NCBI GenBank assembly: GCA_946479205.1
Contig: CAMLFJ010000037.1
Location: forward strand, 1 to 12,420
Length of the DNA stretch: 12,420 bases
DNA from: an uncultured bacterium
GTDB lineage: Bacteria > Methylomirabilota > Methylomirabilia > Rokubacteriales > CSP1-6
Direction of reading: 5' to 3'
The first letter of the stretch is position 1. Every line of letters begins with the position of its first letter. Below, in pieces: positions 1 to 7,125 of this stretch. The position numbers and the translations under genes are program-made. The notes beneath the pieces were generated by a model, which saw nothing but the letters and a program-made list of their open reading frames with translations, had not been told where the DNA came from and did not search any database.

Positions 1-693
1 GATCGAATTGCCGCGCGGCGAGTCGTGGGCGAAGTCGTTCTTTTCGACGTCGTCGGCGGAGATGCCGAGCTCGGCCGCGCGGGCGGCCAAGAGGCGCGGG
101 GTGCGCTCGGTGCGGGTCGTGCCCGGGTGGATGCAGTTGACGGTGATGCCGAAGCGCCCGAGCTGCACGGCCAGCGTCTTGCTGAGGTGGACGAGGGAGG
201 TATTGCGCGCCCCGCCGCTCAGGTTGCCCGCGTTCCGGGCATTGGTCCCGCTGATATTGATGATGCGGCCCCAGCCCTGCTCCTTGAGATACGGGATGGC
301 GGCGCGGGCACAGCGGAGCGCGCCCACGTACTTCACGTTGAAGTCCTGCAGCAGGTCCTCGTCCACGATGGTCTCGATGGGACCGGTGGCGGTGGCGGAG
401 CCGCCCGGCGCGGAGCCGCTGTTCACCAGGATGTGCAGCCCGCCGAGCTGGGCGGCGGCCTGCGCCACCATCGCGTCCACCTGCGCCCGGCTCGTGACGT
501 CGGCCACCAGCGGGATCACGCGGCGTCCGGTCTCGGCGGCCAGCTCGCGCGCGGCCGCCTCGAGGGTGTCCTTCGTGCGCGCCACGATGACGACGTCCGC
601 GCCTTCGCGGGCCAGCTCCCGGGCGATCGCCTTGCCGATGCCGCGGCTGCCGCCGGTGACGATCGCGCGCTTGCCTTCGAGCCCCAGATCCAT
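1..693 (-). CDS. SDR-family oxidoreductase-like protein, catalytic Tyr/Lys absent (3' end beyond window)
   Basis: The first 231 codons of a short-chain dehydrogenase/reductase-like protein; the gene continues past the left edge. The ATG at 693 has AGGAGG seven bases upstream. Seen: a Rossmann N-terminus with the dinucleotide motif TGGSRGIG at residues 13-20, an acidic stretch VADVTS, the NNAG-equivalent NSGS at 91-94, the active-site-strand Ser in NISGT (S148), and the late motif GITVNCIHPG. Odd: where classical SDRs have YxxxK this protein reads GGARN (about residues 160-164), followed by NTSLVHLSKTLA, with no Tyr anywhere near. Family knowledge says Tyr and Lys carry out proton transfer, so normal dehydrogenase activity is doubtful. 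It may belong to a divergent SDR branch with a changed mechanism or a binding role. The substrate is unknown. It is divergent from the solute-binding protein gene across about 118 bases. Confidence 0.9.
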   Translation of the reverse strand, partial: MDLGLEGKRAIVTGGSRGIGKAIARELAREGADVVIVARTKDTLEAAARELAAETGRRVIPLVADVTSRAQVDAMVAQAAAQLGGLHILVNSGSAPGGSATATGPIETIVDEDLLQDFNVKYVGALRCARAAIPYLKEQGWGRIINISGTNARNAGNLSGGARNTSLVHLSKTLAVQLGRFGITVNCIHPGTTRTERTPRLLAARAAELGISADDVEKNDFAHDSPRGNSI

Positions 694-811
694 GGCGTGG
701 CCTCCTGGACTGTGATAGCGTCCCGCGCAGCGGGTTCCGTTCGGCGCTACTTCTATCATGTTTCGGAAGTCGCCCTTCTCGAAAACGGATCAGGCTTCCA
801 TGGAGGACTCC

Positions 812-2353
812 ATGAGGCGATTCACCCGCGGCATCCTCGTGCTTCTGGCCGTCGTTCTGGTCCTTGGCCTCGCCGGCTCGGCGGCGGCCGCCCCGGAAGG
901 GACCATGACGTGGGGCGTCCACATCACGCTGGCCTCACGCTGGCTCGACCCCGCCGAGACCGAGGGGATCATCACGCCCTTCATGGTGCTCTACGCCCTC
1001 CACGACGCCCTGGTGAAGCCCATGCCGGGCAACATCAATACTCCGAGCCTGGCCGAGTCGTGGACCCAGTCGAAGGATGGGCTCACCTACGAGTTCGTCC
1101 TGCGCAAGGGCGTCAAGTTTCACAACGGCGAGCCGGTCACTCCGGCGGACGTCAAGTTCTCCTTCGAGCGCTACAAGGGCGCCGGCGCCAAGCTGCTCAA
1201 GGAGCGGGTGCGTGAGGTGCAGATCGTCGATCCCGGCCGCATCCGCTTTGTCTTGAAGGAGCCATGGCCGGACTTCATGACGTTCTATGGCACGTCGGCC
1301 ACCGGCGCCGGCTGGATCGTGCCCAAGGCCTATATCGAGAAGGTCGGCGAGGACGGCTTCAAGCGGGCTCCGATCGGCGCGGGACCGTACCGGTTCGTGA
1401 GCTTCGATCCGGGCGTCGAGCTGGTGATGGAGGCCTACGAGGGATACTGGCGAAAGGTCCCGAACCTCAAGCGGCTGGTCTACCGCAGCCTGCCCGAGGA
1501 GACCACGCGCGCCGCCGCCCTGAAGAAGGGCGAGGTGGACATCGCCTACCTGCTCACCGGTCCGGTGGCCGAGGACGTGCAGCGCACACCGGGGTTCAAG
1601 CTCGTTGCCCCCCGGGAGTCGCAAGGGACCTTCTGGCTCGACCTGCCCGACCAGTGGGACCCGAAGTCGCCCTGGCACGATCGGCGCGTGCGCCAGGCCG
1701 CCAGCCACGCCATCGACCGGCAGGCCCTCAATCAGGCCGAGACCCTGGGCTTCTCGAAGCCGACGGGCTCGCTCATCCCGAGCGCGCTCGAGTTCTCGCG
1801 CTTCTTCGAGCCGGATCCCTTCGATCCCGGGAAGGCCCGGCGGCTCCTCGCCGAGGCGGGCTACCCGAGCGGCTTCGACGCGGGGGAGCTCTACCCGTGG
1901 CCTCCCTACTTCTCGATGGGGGAGGCGCTGGCTCAGTATCTGGGCGCCGTCGGGATCCGGACGAGGATCCGGACCATGGAGCGCGCGGCCATGACGATGG
2001 CGTGGCGCGAGCGCAAGCTGAAGAACGTGATCGTCGGCATCACCGGGGCGGGCGGCAACGCGGCCACCCGACTCGACGCCTACGTCAGCAAGAACGGCAT
2101 CTACACCGCGGGGGTCATGCCCGACGTCGAGGACCTCTTCCAGCGCCAGGCGCGCGAGACCGACGTGAAGAAGCGCGAGGCGCTCGTTCACCAGATCCAG
2201 CAGATCCTCCGCGACCGGGTCACCCATGTCCCGATCTACGAGCTGGCGTTCATCTGGGGTGTGGGCCCGCGCGTCGAGGAGCCGGGCATCAATCTGATCC
2301 GGAGCTTCGCCTACTCCGGGCCCCTGGAGGACCTCAAGCTGAAGCGGCCGTAG
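812..2353 (+). CDS. Periplasmic ABC transporter substrate-binding protein, family 5 (DppA/OppA-like)
   Basis: A 513-residue extracytoplasmic solute-binding protein of the peptide/nickel/opine class (SBP_bac_5). Such proteins capture peptides or other small ligands for an ABC importer. The start at 812 is chosen because GGAGGA lies just upstream (802-807) and the protein then opens with a clean Sec signal: MRRFTR, a hydrophobic stretch of about 13 residues, and an Ala-rich cleavage region near AAAAPEG (residues 24-30). Upstream in-frame ATGs at 758 and 800 would add an unlikely hydrophilic leader. There is no lipobox Cys, so the protein should be soluble in the periplasm. The family signature is clear: LAESW, then DGLTYEFVLRKGVKFHNG and the PVTPADVKFSFERYK segment. 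No permease or ATPase follows; the next gene is convergent only 10 bases away, so this is an orphan binding protein here. TATCAT at 754-759 is a possible -10, but no good -35 is seen. The ligand is unknown. Confidence 0.93.
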   Translation: MRRFTRGILVLLAVVLVLGLAGSAAAAPEGTMTWGVHITLASRWLDPAETEGIITPFMVLYALHDALVKPMPGNINTPSLAESWTQSKDGLTYEFVLRKGVKFHNGEPVTPADVKFSFERYKGAGAKLLKERVREVQIVDPGRIRFVLKEPWPDFMTFYGTSATGAGWIVPKAYIEKVGEDGFKRAPIGAGPYRFVSFDPGVELVMEAYEGYWRKVPNLKRLVYRSLPEETTRAAALKKGEVDIAYLLTGPVAEDVQRTPGFKLVAPRESQGTFWLDLPDQWDPKSPWHDRRVRQAASHAIDRQALNQAETLGFSKPTGSLIPSALEFSRFFEPDPFDPGKARRLLAEAGYPSGFDAGELYPWPPYFSMGEALAQYLGAVGIRTRIRTMERAAMTMAWRERKLKNVIVGITGAGGNAATRLDAYVSKNGIYTAGVMPDVEDLFQRQARETDVKKREALVHQIQQILRDRVTHVPIYELAFIWGVGPRVEEPGINLIRSFAYSGPLEDLKLKRP

Positions 2354-2363
2354 AGGTGAGGTC

Positions 2364-2906
2364 CTAGAAGAAGAAGGTCAGGTTCTTGGCCAGCAGCACG
2401 CTCTGGTCGAGGATGATCTTGCGTCGGGCGATACGCCAGCCCCCGTTCACGCGTCGAAGGAGGTCCTCGCGCTTGCCGACCAGGAGGTCGGTCTCGGTCT
2501 CGACGCGGTTGCGGTAGATCAGGAAACGGCTCCGGACCGAGACCTCGGCCGTCGAGCCGTCGCCGGGCTCGCTCACGATCTGGACGTTCGAGACCATGTG
2601 GCAGATGCGAGAGGGCGGTTGCTCCGCCCAGTGCACACCGGTACGGATCTGCTTCACGCGGCGCGTGAGCGTGTCCTTGCCCTCGTCGAACCAGTTGACG
2701 TCCATGCCCTCACGCGTGAACTCGCGCGCCGGCTGCTCGGCCGGCACGTTGCGGCGCATCGGCATCCAGTAGCGGGTGTCCTCGGTGAAGAGGTCGAGCC
2801 AGTCCTCGTAGCGGCGCGCGTCGAGGAGCTCGGCTTCCCGGTAGAGGAGCTGCTCGATCTCCTCCTTGAGGAGCAGCCGGGCCAGCGCGGGAGACTCGCC
2901 GCTCAC
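2364..2906 (-). CDS. Aromatic-ring-hydroxylating dioxygenase, beta subunit
   Basis: A 180-residue small subunit of a Rieske non-haem iron oxygenase, the usual length for this family. It forms the structural core of the alpha3beta3 hexamer and carries no cofactor. Recognised from the N-terminal pattern EIEQLLYREAELLDARRYEDWL, here split as EIEQLLYREAELLD and RRYEDWLDLF, then TRYWMPM, the central RICHMVSNVQI, the SRFLIYRNR strand, and the late WRIARRKIILD. The start is a GTG at 2906 whose last two bases are part of the alpha stop (GTGA overlap), so translation is probably coupled to the alpha subunit. AAGGAG lies 11 bases upstream, inside the alpha gene. The reading frame stays open further upstream opposite the alpha gene, but that extension has no family similarity. 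Its 3' end is convergent with the solute-binding protein gene, with no evident terminator between them. Confidence 0.93.
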   Translation of the reverse strand: MSGESPALARLLLKEEIEQLLYREAELLDARRYEDWLDLFTEDTRYWMPMRRNVPAEQPAREFTREGMDVNWFDEGKDTLTRRVKQIRTGVHWAEQPPSRICHMVSNVQIVSEPGDGSTAEVSVRSRFLIYRNRVETETDLLVGKREDLLRRVNGGWRIARRKIILDQSVLLAKNLTFFF

Positions 2907-4252
2907 CGGGGACCGAGCTCCTTCCAGCTCGGGGCCTCCATGAATTGACGCCAGCGCGTGTAGAAGGCTCGCTGGTTGTTCTCGCTCGCATTGCCGGTCA
3001 CCACGCTGATGCGGCCGGGGAGCGTGAGGCCGTGGTCCTCGAAGCCGTCGGTGGCGCGGCCGAGGCCCATCTCGTAGTTGTAGGGATACCGGCGGGCGAT
3101 TGTCCCGCGGCTCGCCGCGTGCGCGTAATTCCAGTTCTCCATGTCGTCCTGCTCGGTCAGCCCCGCGGGTCCCGAGTACCGGATGTAGTAGTGCCGGAGG
3201 AAGTTCTTGACCTCCGCGGGAGCGTCCGCGTCGACGAGATACCAGCGCCACACCTCGGTCTGGTGCGCCCCGCGTGGATGCCACACCGCGATCGTCCGCG
3301 GCTGCCGGGCGAGGGGAGACGCATTCGGAAAGACGGTGCCGGGCCCACCGAACAGTCGCCACCCGGCGCCCCGCCGGCGCTTGCGCTCCTCCTCGCAGAG
3401 GCGGAAGTAGTCGGCCACCTCCGGCGCCTCCTGGTAGGCGGGCGCCAGCACCGCGTCGTGCGGCCGGAGAAAGGCGATCATCGAGTGGCCAAGGTCCGGG
3501 AAGGAGACGTCGAGCCAGCGGGACTCGTTTCGCTCCTGGTTGTCCCGGCGCCCCTTGCCGCTCGGGCCGATGCCCACCATGTCGACCGAGCGATGGCTGA
3601 CGCCGTGGTACCGGTCGCCGGAGAAATTCTCGGCGGGGAACTTCCAGTTGCACGGGATCAACCACTTGTGGACGCCGCCGATCACCTCGGTGCCGCCCTC
3701 GCGCCCGTCCCAGGCGTCGAGCAGCAGATCGAGATAGAGCTTGTAGCCGCCGATGTAGTCGGCGAACGACGGGGCGTCGGGGTCCCAGGCCGCCCAGATC
3801 GTGCCCTTGTAGTTCTCCAGGTGGGGCACCTCGATGAGGCCCCAGCGGGACCGATCGAGCTGCGGCCCGTACGCATCCCTCGCCGAGGGAACGCCGACCA
3901 GCGCCCCATCCGTGCCGTAGCTCCAGCCGTGATAGGGACACAGGAACTCGACGGTGTTGCCTTCGTCGTAACGGCATACCTTCATGCCGCGGTGCCGGCA
4001 CGAGTTGAGGTACACGCGGATCCGGCCGGCCGCGTCCCGGCAGAGGATGACCGACTCCTCGCCCATCGATGTGACGAAGAAGTCGCCGGGGCGTGGTATC
4101 TGGCTCTCGTGACCGAGCAGGAGCCAGGCGCGGGCGAACACGCGCTCCAGCTCCTGACGGTAGACCTCTTCGCTGACGAAGATCTCCCGGCTGATGATGC
4201 CCCGGTCGACATCCACTAGGCCGGCCAGGCTTCCGCGCTTCGCGTCGATCAT
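2903..4252 (-). CDS. Aromatic-ring-hydroxylating dioxygenase, alpha subunit (Rieske oxygenase)
   Basis: A 449-residue catalytic large subunit that uses O2 and electrons from a reductase to dihydroxylate or monooxygenate an aromatic ring. The Rieske [2Fe-2S] ligands are all visible: C85-x-H87 in NSCRHRG and C105-x-x-H108 in CPYHGWSYG. The mononuclear iron site is also present: NWKFPAENFSGDRYHGVSH gives D213, H216 and H220, and the late acidic ligand lies in TEQDDMENW (D369/D370). D213 is the usual bridge to the Rieske centre. The start ATG at 4252 has GGGAGG six bases upstream. It lies 94 bases after the FAD monooxygenase gene and overlaps the beta gene by four bases. No ferredoxin or flavoprotein reductase is encoded in the window, so electron delivery must come from elsewhere. 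Substrate preference cannot be read from the sequence. Confidence 0.96.
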   Translation of the reverse strand: MIDAKRGSLAGLVDVDRGIISREIFVSEEVYRQELERVFARAWLLLGHESQIPRPGDFFVTSMGEESVILCRDAAGRIRVYLNSCRHRGMKVCRYDEGNTVEFLCPYHGWSYGTDGALVGVPSARDAYGPQLDRSRWGLIEVPHLENYKGTIWAAWDPDAPSFADYIGGYKLYLDLLLDAWDGREGGTEVIGGVHKWLIPCNWKFPAENFSGDRYHGVSHRSVDMVGIGPSGKGRRDNQERNESRWLDVSFPDLGHSMIAFLRPHDAVLAPAYQEAPEVADYFRLCEEERKRRRGAGWRLFGGPGTVFPNASPLARQPRTIAVWHPRGAHQTEVWRWYLVDADAPAEVKNFLRHYYIRYSGPAGLTEQDDMENWNYAHAASRGTIARRYPYNYEMGLGRATDGFEDHGLTLPGRISVVTGNASENNQRAFYTRWRQFMEAPSWKELGPR

Positions 4253-4278
4253 TGCTGCCCTCCCCGCCGGGGCGCGCG

Positions 4279-4310
4279 CCGGCCGGCGCGGCGACGATAG
4301 CGCCGGCCGG
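4279..4310 (-). other. GC-only 11-bp hairpin in the leader of the dioxygenase genes
   Basis: In the 94-base gap between the FAD monooxygenase stop and the alpha-subunit start, CCGGCCGGCGC (4279-4289) and GCGCCGGCCGG (4300-4310) are perfect inverted repeats around a 10-base loop. All stem pairs are G:C. There is no T-tract on either strand, so it is not a classical intrinsic terminator. It could be an attenuator, a processing or stability element, or a chance product of high GC. A second small dyad, CCCC-GCC-GGGG at 4262-4272, sits right beside the alpha-subunit Shine-Dalgarno and could partly mask it. Confidence 0.45.
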
Positions 4311-4346
4311 GCGGGGCCGCAAGGCCGTCCTTGGAGACCGGTCAGC

Positions 4347-5576
4347 TCAGGCTATGTGCTCCGGGGCGAACCCGGTGACGCGCTTGTACTCGTCCGAGAG
4401 GCGCTGCAGCTCGGCGCGGGTGATGTGGCGGTCGAGGTCCTCGAACGGGACGTCGCCCACCAGCTCCTCCACTCGGCGGATCAGGTAGTCCGGCGGCTGC
4501 TCGCGGTTGGTACGCACGACACGCGCGCTCGGCGCCGAGCGCGCGGCCTCGTAGGCGCCGAGCGCGTCCAGCGGGTCGCCGCCCGCGGCCAGGCCGTCGG
4601 CGAGCGCGCGCGCGTCGAGGATGGACTGGGCCGCGCCGTTGGAGCCGCGCGGGTACATCGGGTGCGCGGCGTCGCCCAGCAGGGTGACGCGGCCGAAGGT
4701 CCAGCGATCGATCGGGTCCCGGTCCACCATGGGGTACTCGAAGATGACGTCGGAGCGGCGCAGCAGGTCGGGGACGTCGAGCCAGTCGAAGGTCCAGCCC
4801 GCGAACAGGGGAAGGAAATCCTCCAGGCGGCCCGGCTTGTTCCAGTCGTTGCGGTCGTAGCCGGGCTGCGCGACCTGGACGGTCCAGTTGATGAGCTGCC
4901 GACCCTGGCCGTCCACGTCGTCGATGATCGGATAGATCACGAGGTTGCCGCGCTGGATCGATCCGATGCGCACGTAGCTACGGCCTGTCAGGAAGGGCCT
5001 GGCGCGCGTGACCCCGCGCCAGGTATTGATGCCGCCGAAGCAGAGCTCCTCGCCCGGGTAGAACTGGCGGCGGATCATCGAGTTCACCCCGTCGCAGGCG
5101 ATGACGAGGTCGGCGGCGACAGACGCGCGCGCGGCACCGGTCGCGGTCGAGCGGAAGTGCAGGGTCGCGCGCTGGTCGCTCTGCTCGAGCCCCACGCACT
5201 GGTGATCGGTGAGGATCCGGGCCGCGCCGACGCGCTCCATCGCGGCGCGCCACAGGGTGAGATGCACCCGGCCGCGATGGATCCCCACCTCGGGGACCGG
5301 GTAGCCGGCGGCGCGGCCGCGCGGCTCCGAGAAGATGAGCTGGCCGAACCGGTTGAAGAAGCAGCTCTCGCGGTTCTCGATGCCCTGGGCCGCCAGCGTC
5401 TCCCCGAGCCCGAGCGCGGTCAGCTCGCGCATGCCGTGGGGCAGCAGGGTGATGCCCACACCCAGCTCTCGCACCTCGGGGGCGCTCTCGTAGACGCGGC
5501 AGGCGATGCCGCGCTGATGCAGCGCGAGCGCGAGGGTGAGCCCGCCGATGCCGCCGCCGATGATCGCGATGTCCAT
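4347..5576 (-). CDS. FAD-dependent aromatic monooxygenase (group A, salicylate-hydroxylase-like)
   Basis: A 409-residue flavoprotein of the single-component class A monooxygenases, which use NAD(P)H and O2 to hydroxylate activated aromatics. Seen in order: the FAD ADP-binding motif GGGIGG (7-12) after MDIAII, with the acidic end of strand 2 in RVYES (E30); the FAD/NADPH DG motif CDGVNSMIRR (161-170); and the GD motif GDAAHPMYPRGSNGA (301-315) that contacts the FAD ribityl chain. Its length is normal for the class. The ATG at 5576 is chosen because the FAD motif begins immediately after it; the open frame continues upstream without similarity. The Shine-Dalgarno is weak. TACACT (5610-5605) could be a -10, but there is no convincing -35. 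It lies upstream of the Rieske oxygenase genes on the same strand, so a joint aromatic-oxidation role is plausible. The exact substrate is unknown. Confidence 0.92.
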   Translation of the reverse strand: MDIAIIGGGIGGLTLALALHQRGIACRVYESAPEVRELGVGITLLPHGMRELTALGLGETLAAQGIENRESCFFNRFGQLIFSEPRGRAAGYPVPEVGIHRGRVHLTLWRAAMERVGAARILTDHQCVGLEQSDQRATLHFRSTATGAARASVAADLVIACDGVNSMIRRQFYPGEELCFGGINTWRGVTRARPFLTGRSYVRIGSIQRGNLVIYPIIDDVDGQGRQLINWTVQVAQPGYDRNDWNKPGRLEDFLPLFAGWTFDWLDVPDLLRRSDVIFEYPMVDRDPIDRWTFGRVTLLGDAAHPMYPRGSNGAAQSILDARALADGLAAGGDPLDALGAYEAARSAPSARVVRTNREQPPDYLIRRVEELVGDVPFEDLDRHITRAELQRLSDEYKRVTGFAPEHIA

Positions 5577-5618
5577 GTGCCCGATTTCCGCCCGTGGTGC
5601 GCGGAGTGTAGCCTGGGG

Positions 5619-5632
5619 GGCTGAGGTCAGCC
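5619..5632. other. 14-base dyad overlapping a stop codon
   Basis: GGCTGAGGTCAGCC is a near-perfect palindrome covering the TGA stop of the small membrane protein (5629-5627). It could form a 5-bp stem with a 4-base loop at the 3' end of that gene. It is short, lacks a T-tract and is a weak terminator candidate at best. Confidence 0.25.
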
Positions 5633-5851
5633 GGGCGGTGGGGGTAGATCGCGCTCGACGTGGCGCGTGTCCGGTTCCTGTTCGCTTCGTGGAGGCAGCG
5701 TCGACCCCTGAGGTCGCATGACGAGATAGCCGACTCCGGCGATTCCGCAGACGAGAATCAGGAGGACCACGATATCCGCCGGCCCGGCCCACCAGACCCG
5801 GAACGCGGCCAGGGCCGCGGCGAGGGGAATGACCCACCATAGATGCTTCAT
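5627..5851 (-). CDS. Small two-TM membrane protein, function unknown
   Basis: A 74-residue protein starting at ATG 5851, with AGGAG eight bases upstream. It has two hydrophobic segments, about residues 4-20 (HLWWVIPLAAALAAFRVWW region) and 26-45 (DIVVLLILVCGIAGVGYLVM). These are followed by a hydrophilic, Pro/Glu/Arg-rich tail of about 29 residues ending DLPPPPG. No family is recognised. It follows the pyroglutamyl peptidase gene by 11 bases, and its Shine-Dalgarno abuts that gene's stop codon, so the two are very likely co-transcribed. The good ribosome-binding site and clear TM pattern support a real gene; there is no evidence for a specific role. Confidence 0.75.
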   Translation of the reverse strand: MKHLWWVIPLAAALAAFRVWWAGPADIVVLLILVCGIAGVGYLVMRPQGSTLPPRSEQEPDTRHVERDLPPPPG

Positions 5852-5862
5852 TCGGGGGGCTC

Positions 5863-6510
5863 CTAAGCTTGCCCGGGCGTCCTGGCGGGACCGAGCAGGG
5901 GCAGGGCGATCTCGACGGCGCGGGTCGTCAACGCCAGGTCCATGCTGGCCTCGTCGAGTCCGTGCGCGGTCACCATCGACGGCACGAACGGCAGGTGGAT
6001 GAAGCCGGCCGGGATCGAGCGGCCGCGTCGGGCCAGCGCGTCGAGCGTCGTGTAGAGCGTGTCGTTGCACAGGTAGGTCCCCGCCGTATTCGAGATCGCG
6101 GCCGGAATCCCCTCCGCGGTCAGCGCGGCCAGGATCTCCCGCAGGGGCAGCGTGCTGAAGTAGGCCGCGGGCCCGTCCTCTACGCACGCCACGTCGCGCA
6201 GTACCTGCCCGTGCGCGTCCGGCCGCGAGTAGTCCATCACGTTGACCGCCACGCGCTCCAGCGAGATGCGCGCGCGCCCGCCCGCCAGGCCGAGATGCAC
6301 CACCGCGACCAGCCCCGGCGCCTCGAGGAGCGGTGCCACCGCCGCCCGCGCCGCCTCGTGCTGCACCGGCAGGATCACGCTGCGCACCACGCAGTCGCCG
6401 ATCACCCGGCCGTCGAGCTGCTTCGCCACCTCGCCCGACGGGTTGACGGTGTCGCCGTCGAAGGGTTCGAAGCCCGTGAGCAGGATGTGGCGTGGCGGGT
6501 CCGGGGTCAC
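5863..6510 (-). CDS. pcp: Pyroglutamyl-peptidase I (peptidase family C15)
   Basis: A 215-residue cytosolic cysteine peptidase that removes N-terminal pyroglutamate from peptides. The N-terminal signature TGFEPFDGDTVNPS (12-25) is typical. The catalytic triad is complete: E85 in ISLERVAVN, C148 in SNTAGTYLCND (family Cys motif), and H172 in GFIHLPFVP. Length matches the family (about 200-220 residues). The start is a GTG at 6510 that overlaps the stop of the upstream carbonic-anhydrase-like gene (GTGA), with AAGGGAG ten bases upstream, implying translational coupling. The open frame extends far upstream opposite other genes, but without similarity. Its position next to an aromatic-oxygenase block is unusual; the likely reason is simple operon sharing with the two adjacent genes rather than a role in aromatic degradation. 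Confidence 0.95.
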   Translation of the reverse strand: MTPDPPRHILLTGFEPFDGDTVNPSGEVAKQLDGRVIGDCVVRSVILPVQHEAARAAVAPLLEAPGLVAVVHLGLAGGRARISLERVAVNVMDYSRPDAHGQVLRDVACVEDGPAAYFSTLPLREILAALTAEGIPAAISNTAGTYLCNDTLYTTLDALARRGRSIPAGFIHLPFVPSMVTAHGLDEASMDLALTTRAVEIALPLLGPARTPGQA

Positions 6511-7031
6511 GCGGGTTGCACTCCCTTGCGATGGCGCTGGGCCAGGGCCTGGTAGCCGGCCGGGTTCATCTGCACCCAGCGCTCGGCGGCGGTCCCGGCC
6601 AGCGGGCCCTTCACCTTGCAGGGGGCCCCCATGGCCAGCACGCCGTCGGGAATCTCGGTGCCCGGCGTCACCAGGGAGCCGGCCGCGACCATGGCGCGCA
6701 CGCCAATCTTGACGCCGTCCAGCAGGGTCGACGAATTGCCGATCAGGGCTTCCTCGCCGACGGTGGCGGCGTGCACGAGACACAGATGCCCGACGGTGGC
6801 ACCCGGGCCGATCTCGACCCCGCCGGCCGGCGTCACGTGGATCACCGCGCAGTCCTGCACGTTGGCGCCCTTGCGGATCACGATCGGATTGAAGTCGGCG
6901 CGGAGGACGGTGTTGTACCAGACCGAGGCGTTCTCCTCCACCGTGACGTCGCCGATCAGGTTGGCGGTGGGCGCGATGAAGGCGGTCGGGTGCACGCGGG
7001 GGGACTTGCCTTCGAACGAGAAGAGCGGCAT
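6507..7031 (-). CDS. Gamma-carbonic-anhydrase-like hexapeptide-repeat protein (YrdA/PaaY/Cam type)
   Basis: A 174-residue left-handed beta-helix protein of the gamma-class carbonic anhydrase family. Seen: hexapeptide repeats such as IAPTANLIGDVTVEENASVW, with the family pattern NTVLRAD and RKGANVQDCAVIH. The three histidines that bind the metal in this class are present: H65 (CAVIH), H82 (TVGH) and H87 (CLVH). The late motif MGAPCKVKGPL is also typical. Family members hydrate CO2, or have lost that activity and act as acyltransferase- or thioesterase-like accessory proteins, so exact activity is uncertain. ATG 7031 is chosen for the AAGGAG six bases upstream. It is first in a run with pcp and the small membrane protein, and divergent from the polyketide synthase across 94 bases. 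Confidence 0.93.
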   Translation of the reverse strand: MPLFSFEGKSPRVHPTAFIAPTANLIGDVTVEENASVWYNTVLRADFNPIVIRKGANVQDCAVIHVTPAGGVEIGPGATVGHLCLVHAATVGEEALIGNSSTLLDGVKIGVRAMVAAGSLVTPGTEIPDGVLAMGAPCKVKGPLAGTAAERWVQMNPAGYQALAQRHRKGVQPA

Positions 7032-7087
7032 CCAGGGCTCCTTGGCGACGAGGGAATGACAGCGGGACGATAGTGCGCCCGGTCGCC

Positions 7088-7116
7088 TGGACAAGGCAAG
7101 GGGCGGGGTGTAGCCT
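7088..7116 (+). promoter_or_regulatory. Possible sigma70-like promoter for the type III PKS operon
   Basis: TGGACA (7088-7093, five of six matches to TTGACA), a 17-base spacer and TAGCCT (7111-7116, three of six to TATAAT) lie upstream of the ATG at 7126. There is no clear Shine-Dalgarno before that ATG, and transcription from this site would begin within a few bases of it. The transcript could therefore be leaderless. The -10 is weak, so this is only a candidate. Confidence 0.35.
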
Positions 7117-7125
7117 GCGGCCAAC

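Noticed and set aside
722..734. CCCGC-GCA-GCGGG hairpin in the SDR/solute-binding protein divergent region as an operator
   Set aside because: Five base pairs in GC-rich DNA is expected by chance and there is no repeat of it elsewhere in the region.
758..811. Upstream ATG codons (758 and 800) as starts for the solute-binding protein
   Set aside because: They would place a hydrophilic stretch before the signal peptide; the Shine-Dalgarno lies just before 812.
935..2227. Long open frame on the minus strand opposite the solute-binding protein gene
   Set aside because: Low-complexity Arg/Leu/Gly/Ala-rich translation with no motif; a by-product of high GC codon use opposite a clear gene.
4194..5624. 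476-codon open frame on the plus strand opposite the FAD monooxygenase
   Set aside because: No domain or start signal; the opposite strand has complete FAD-binding motifs.
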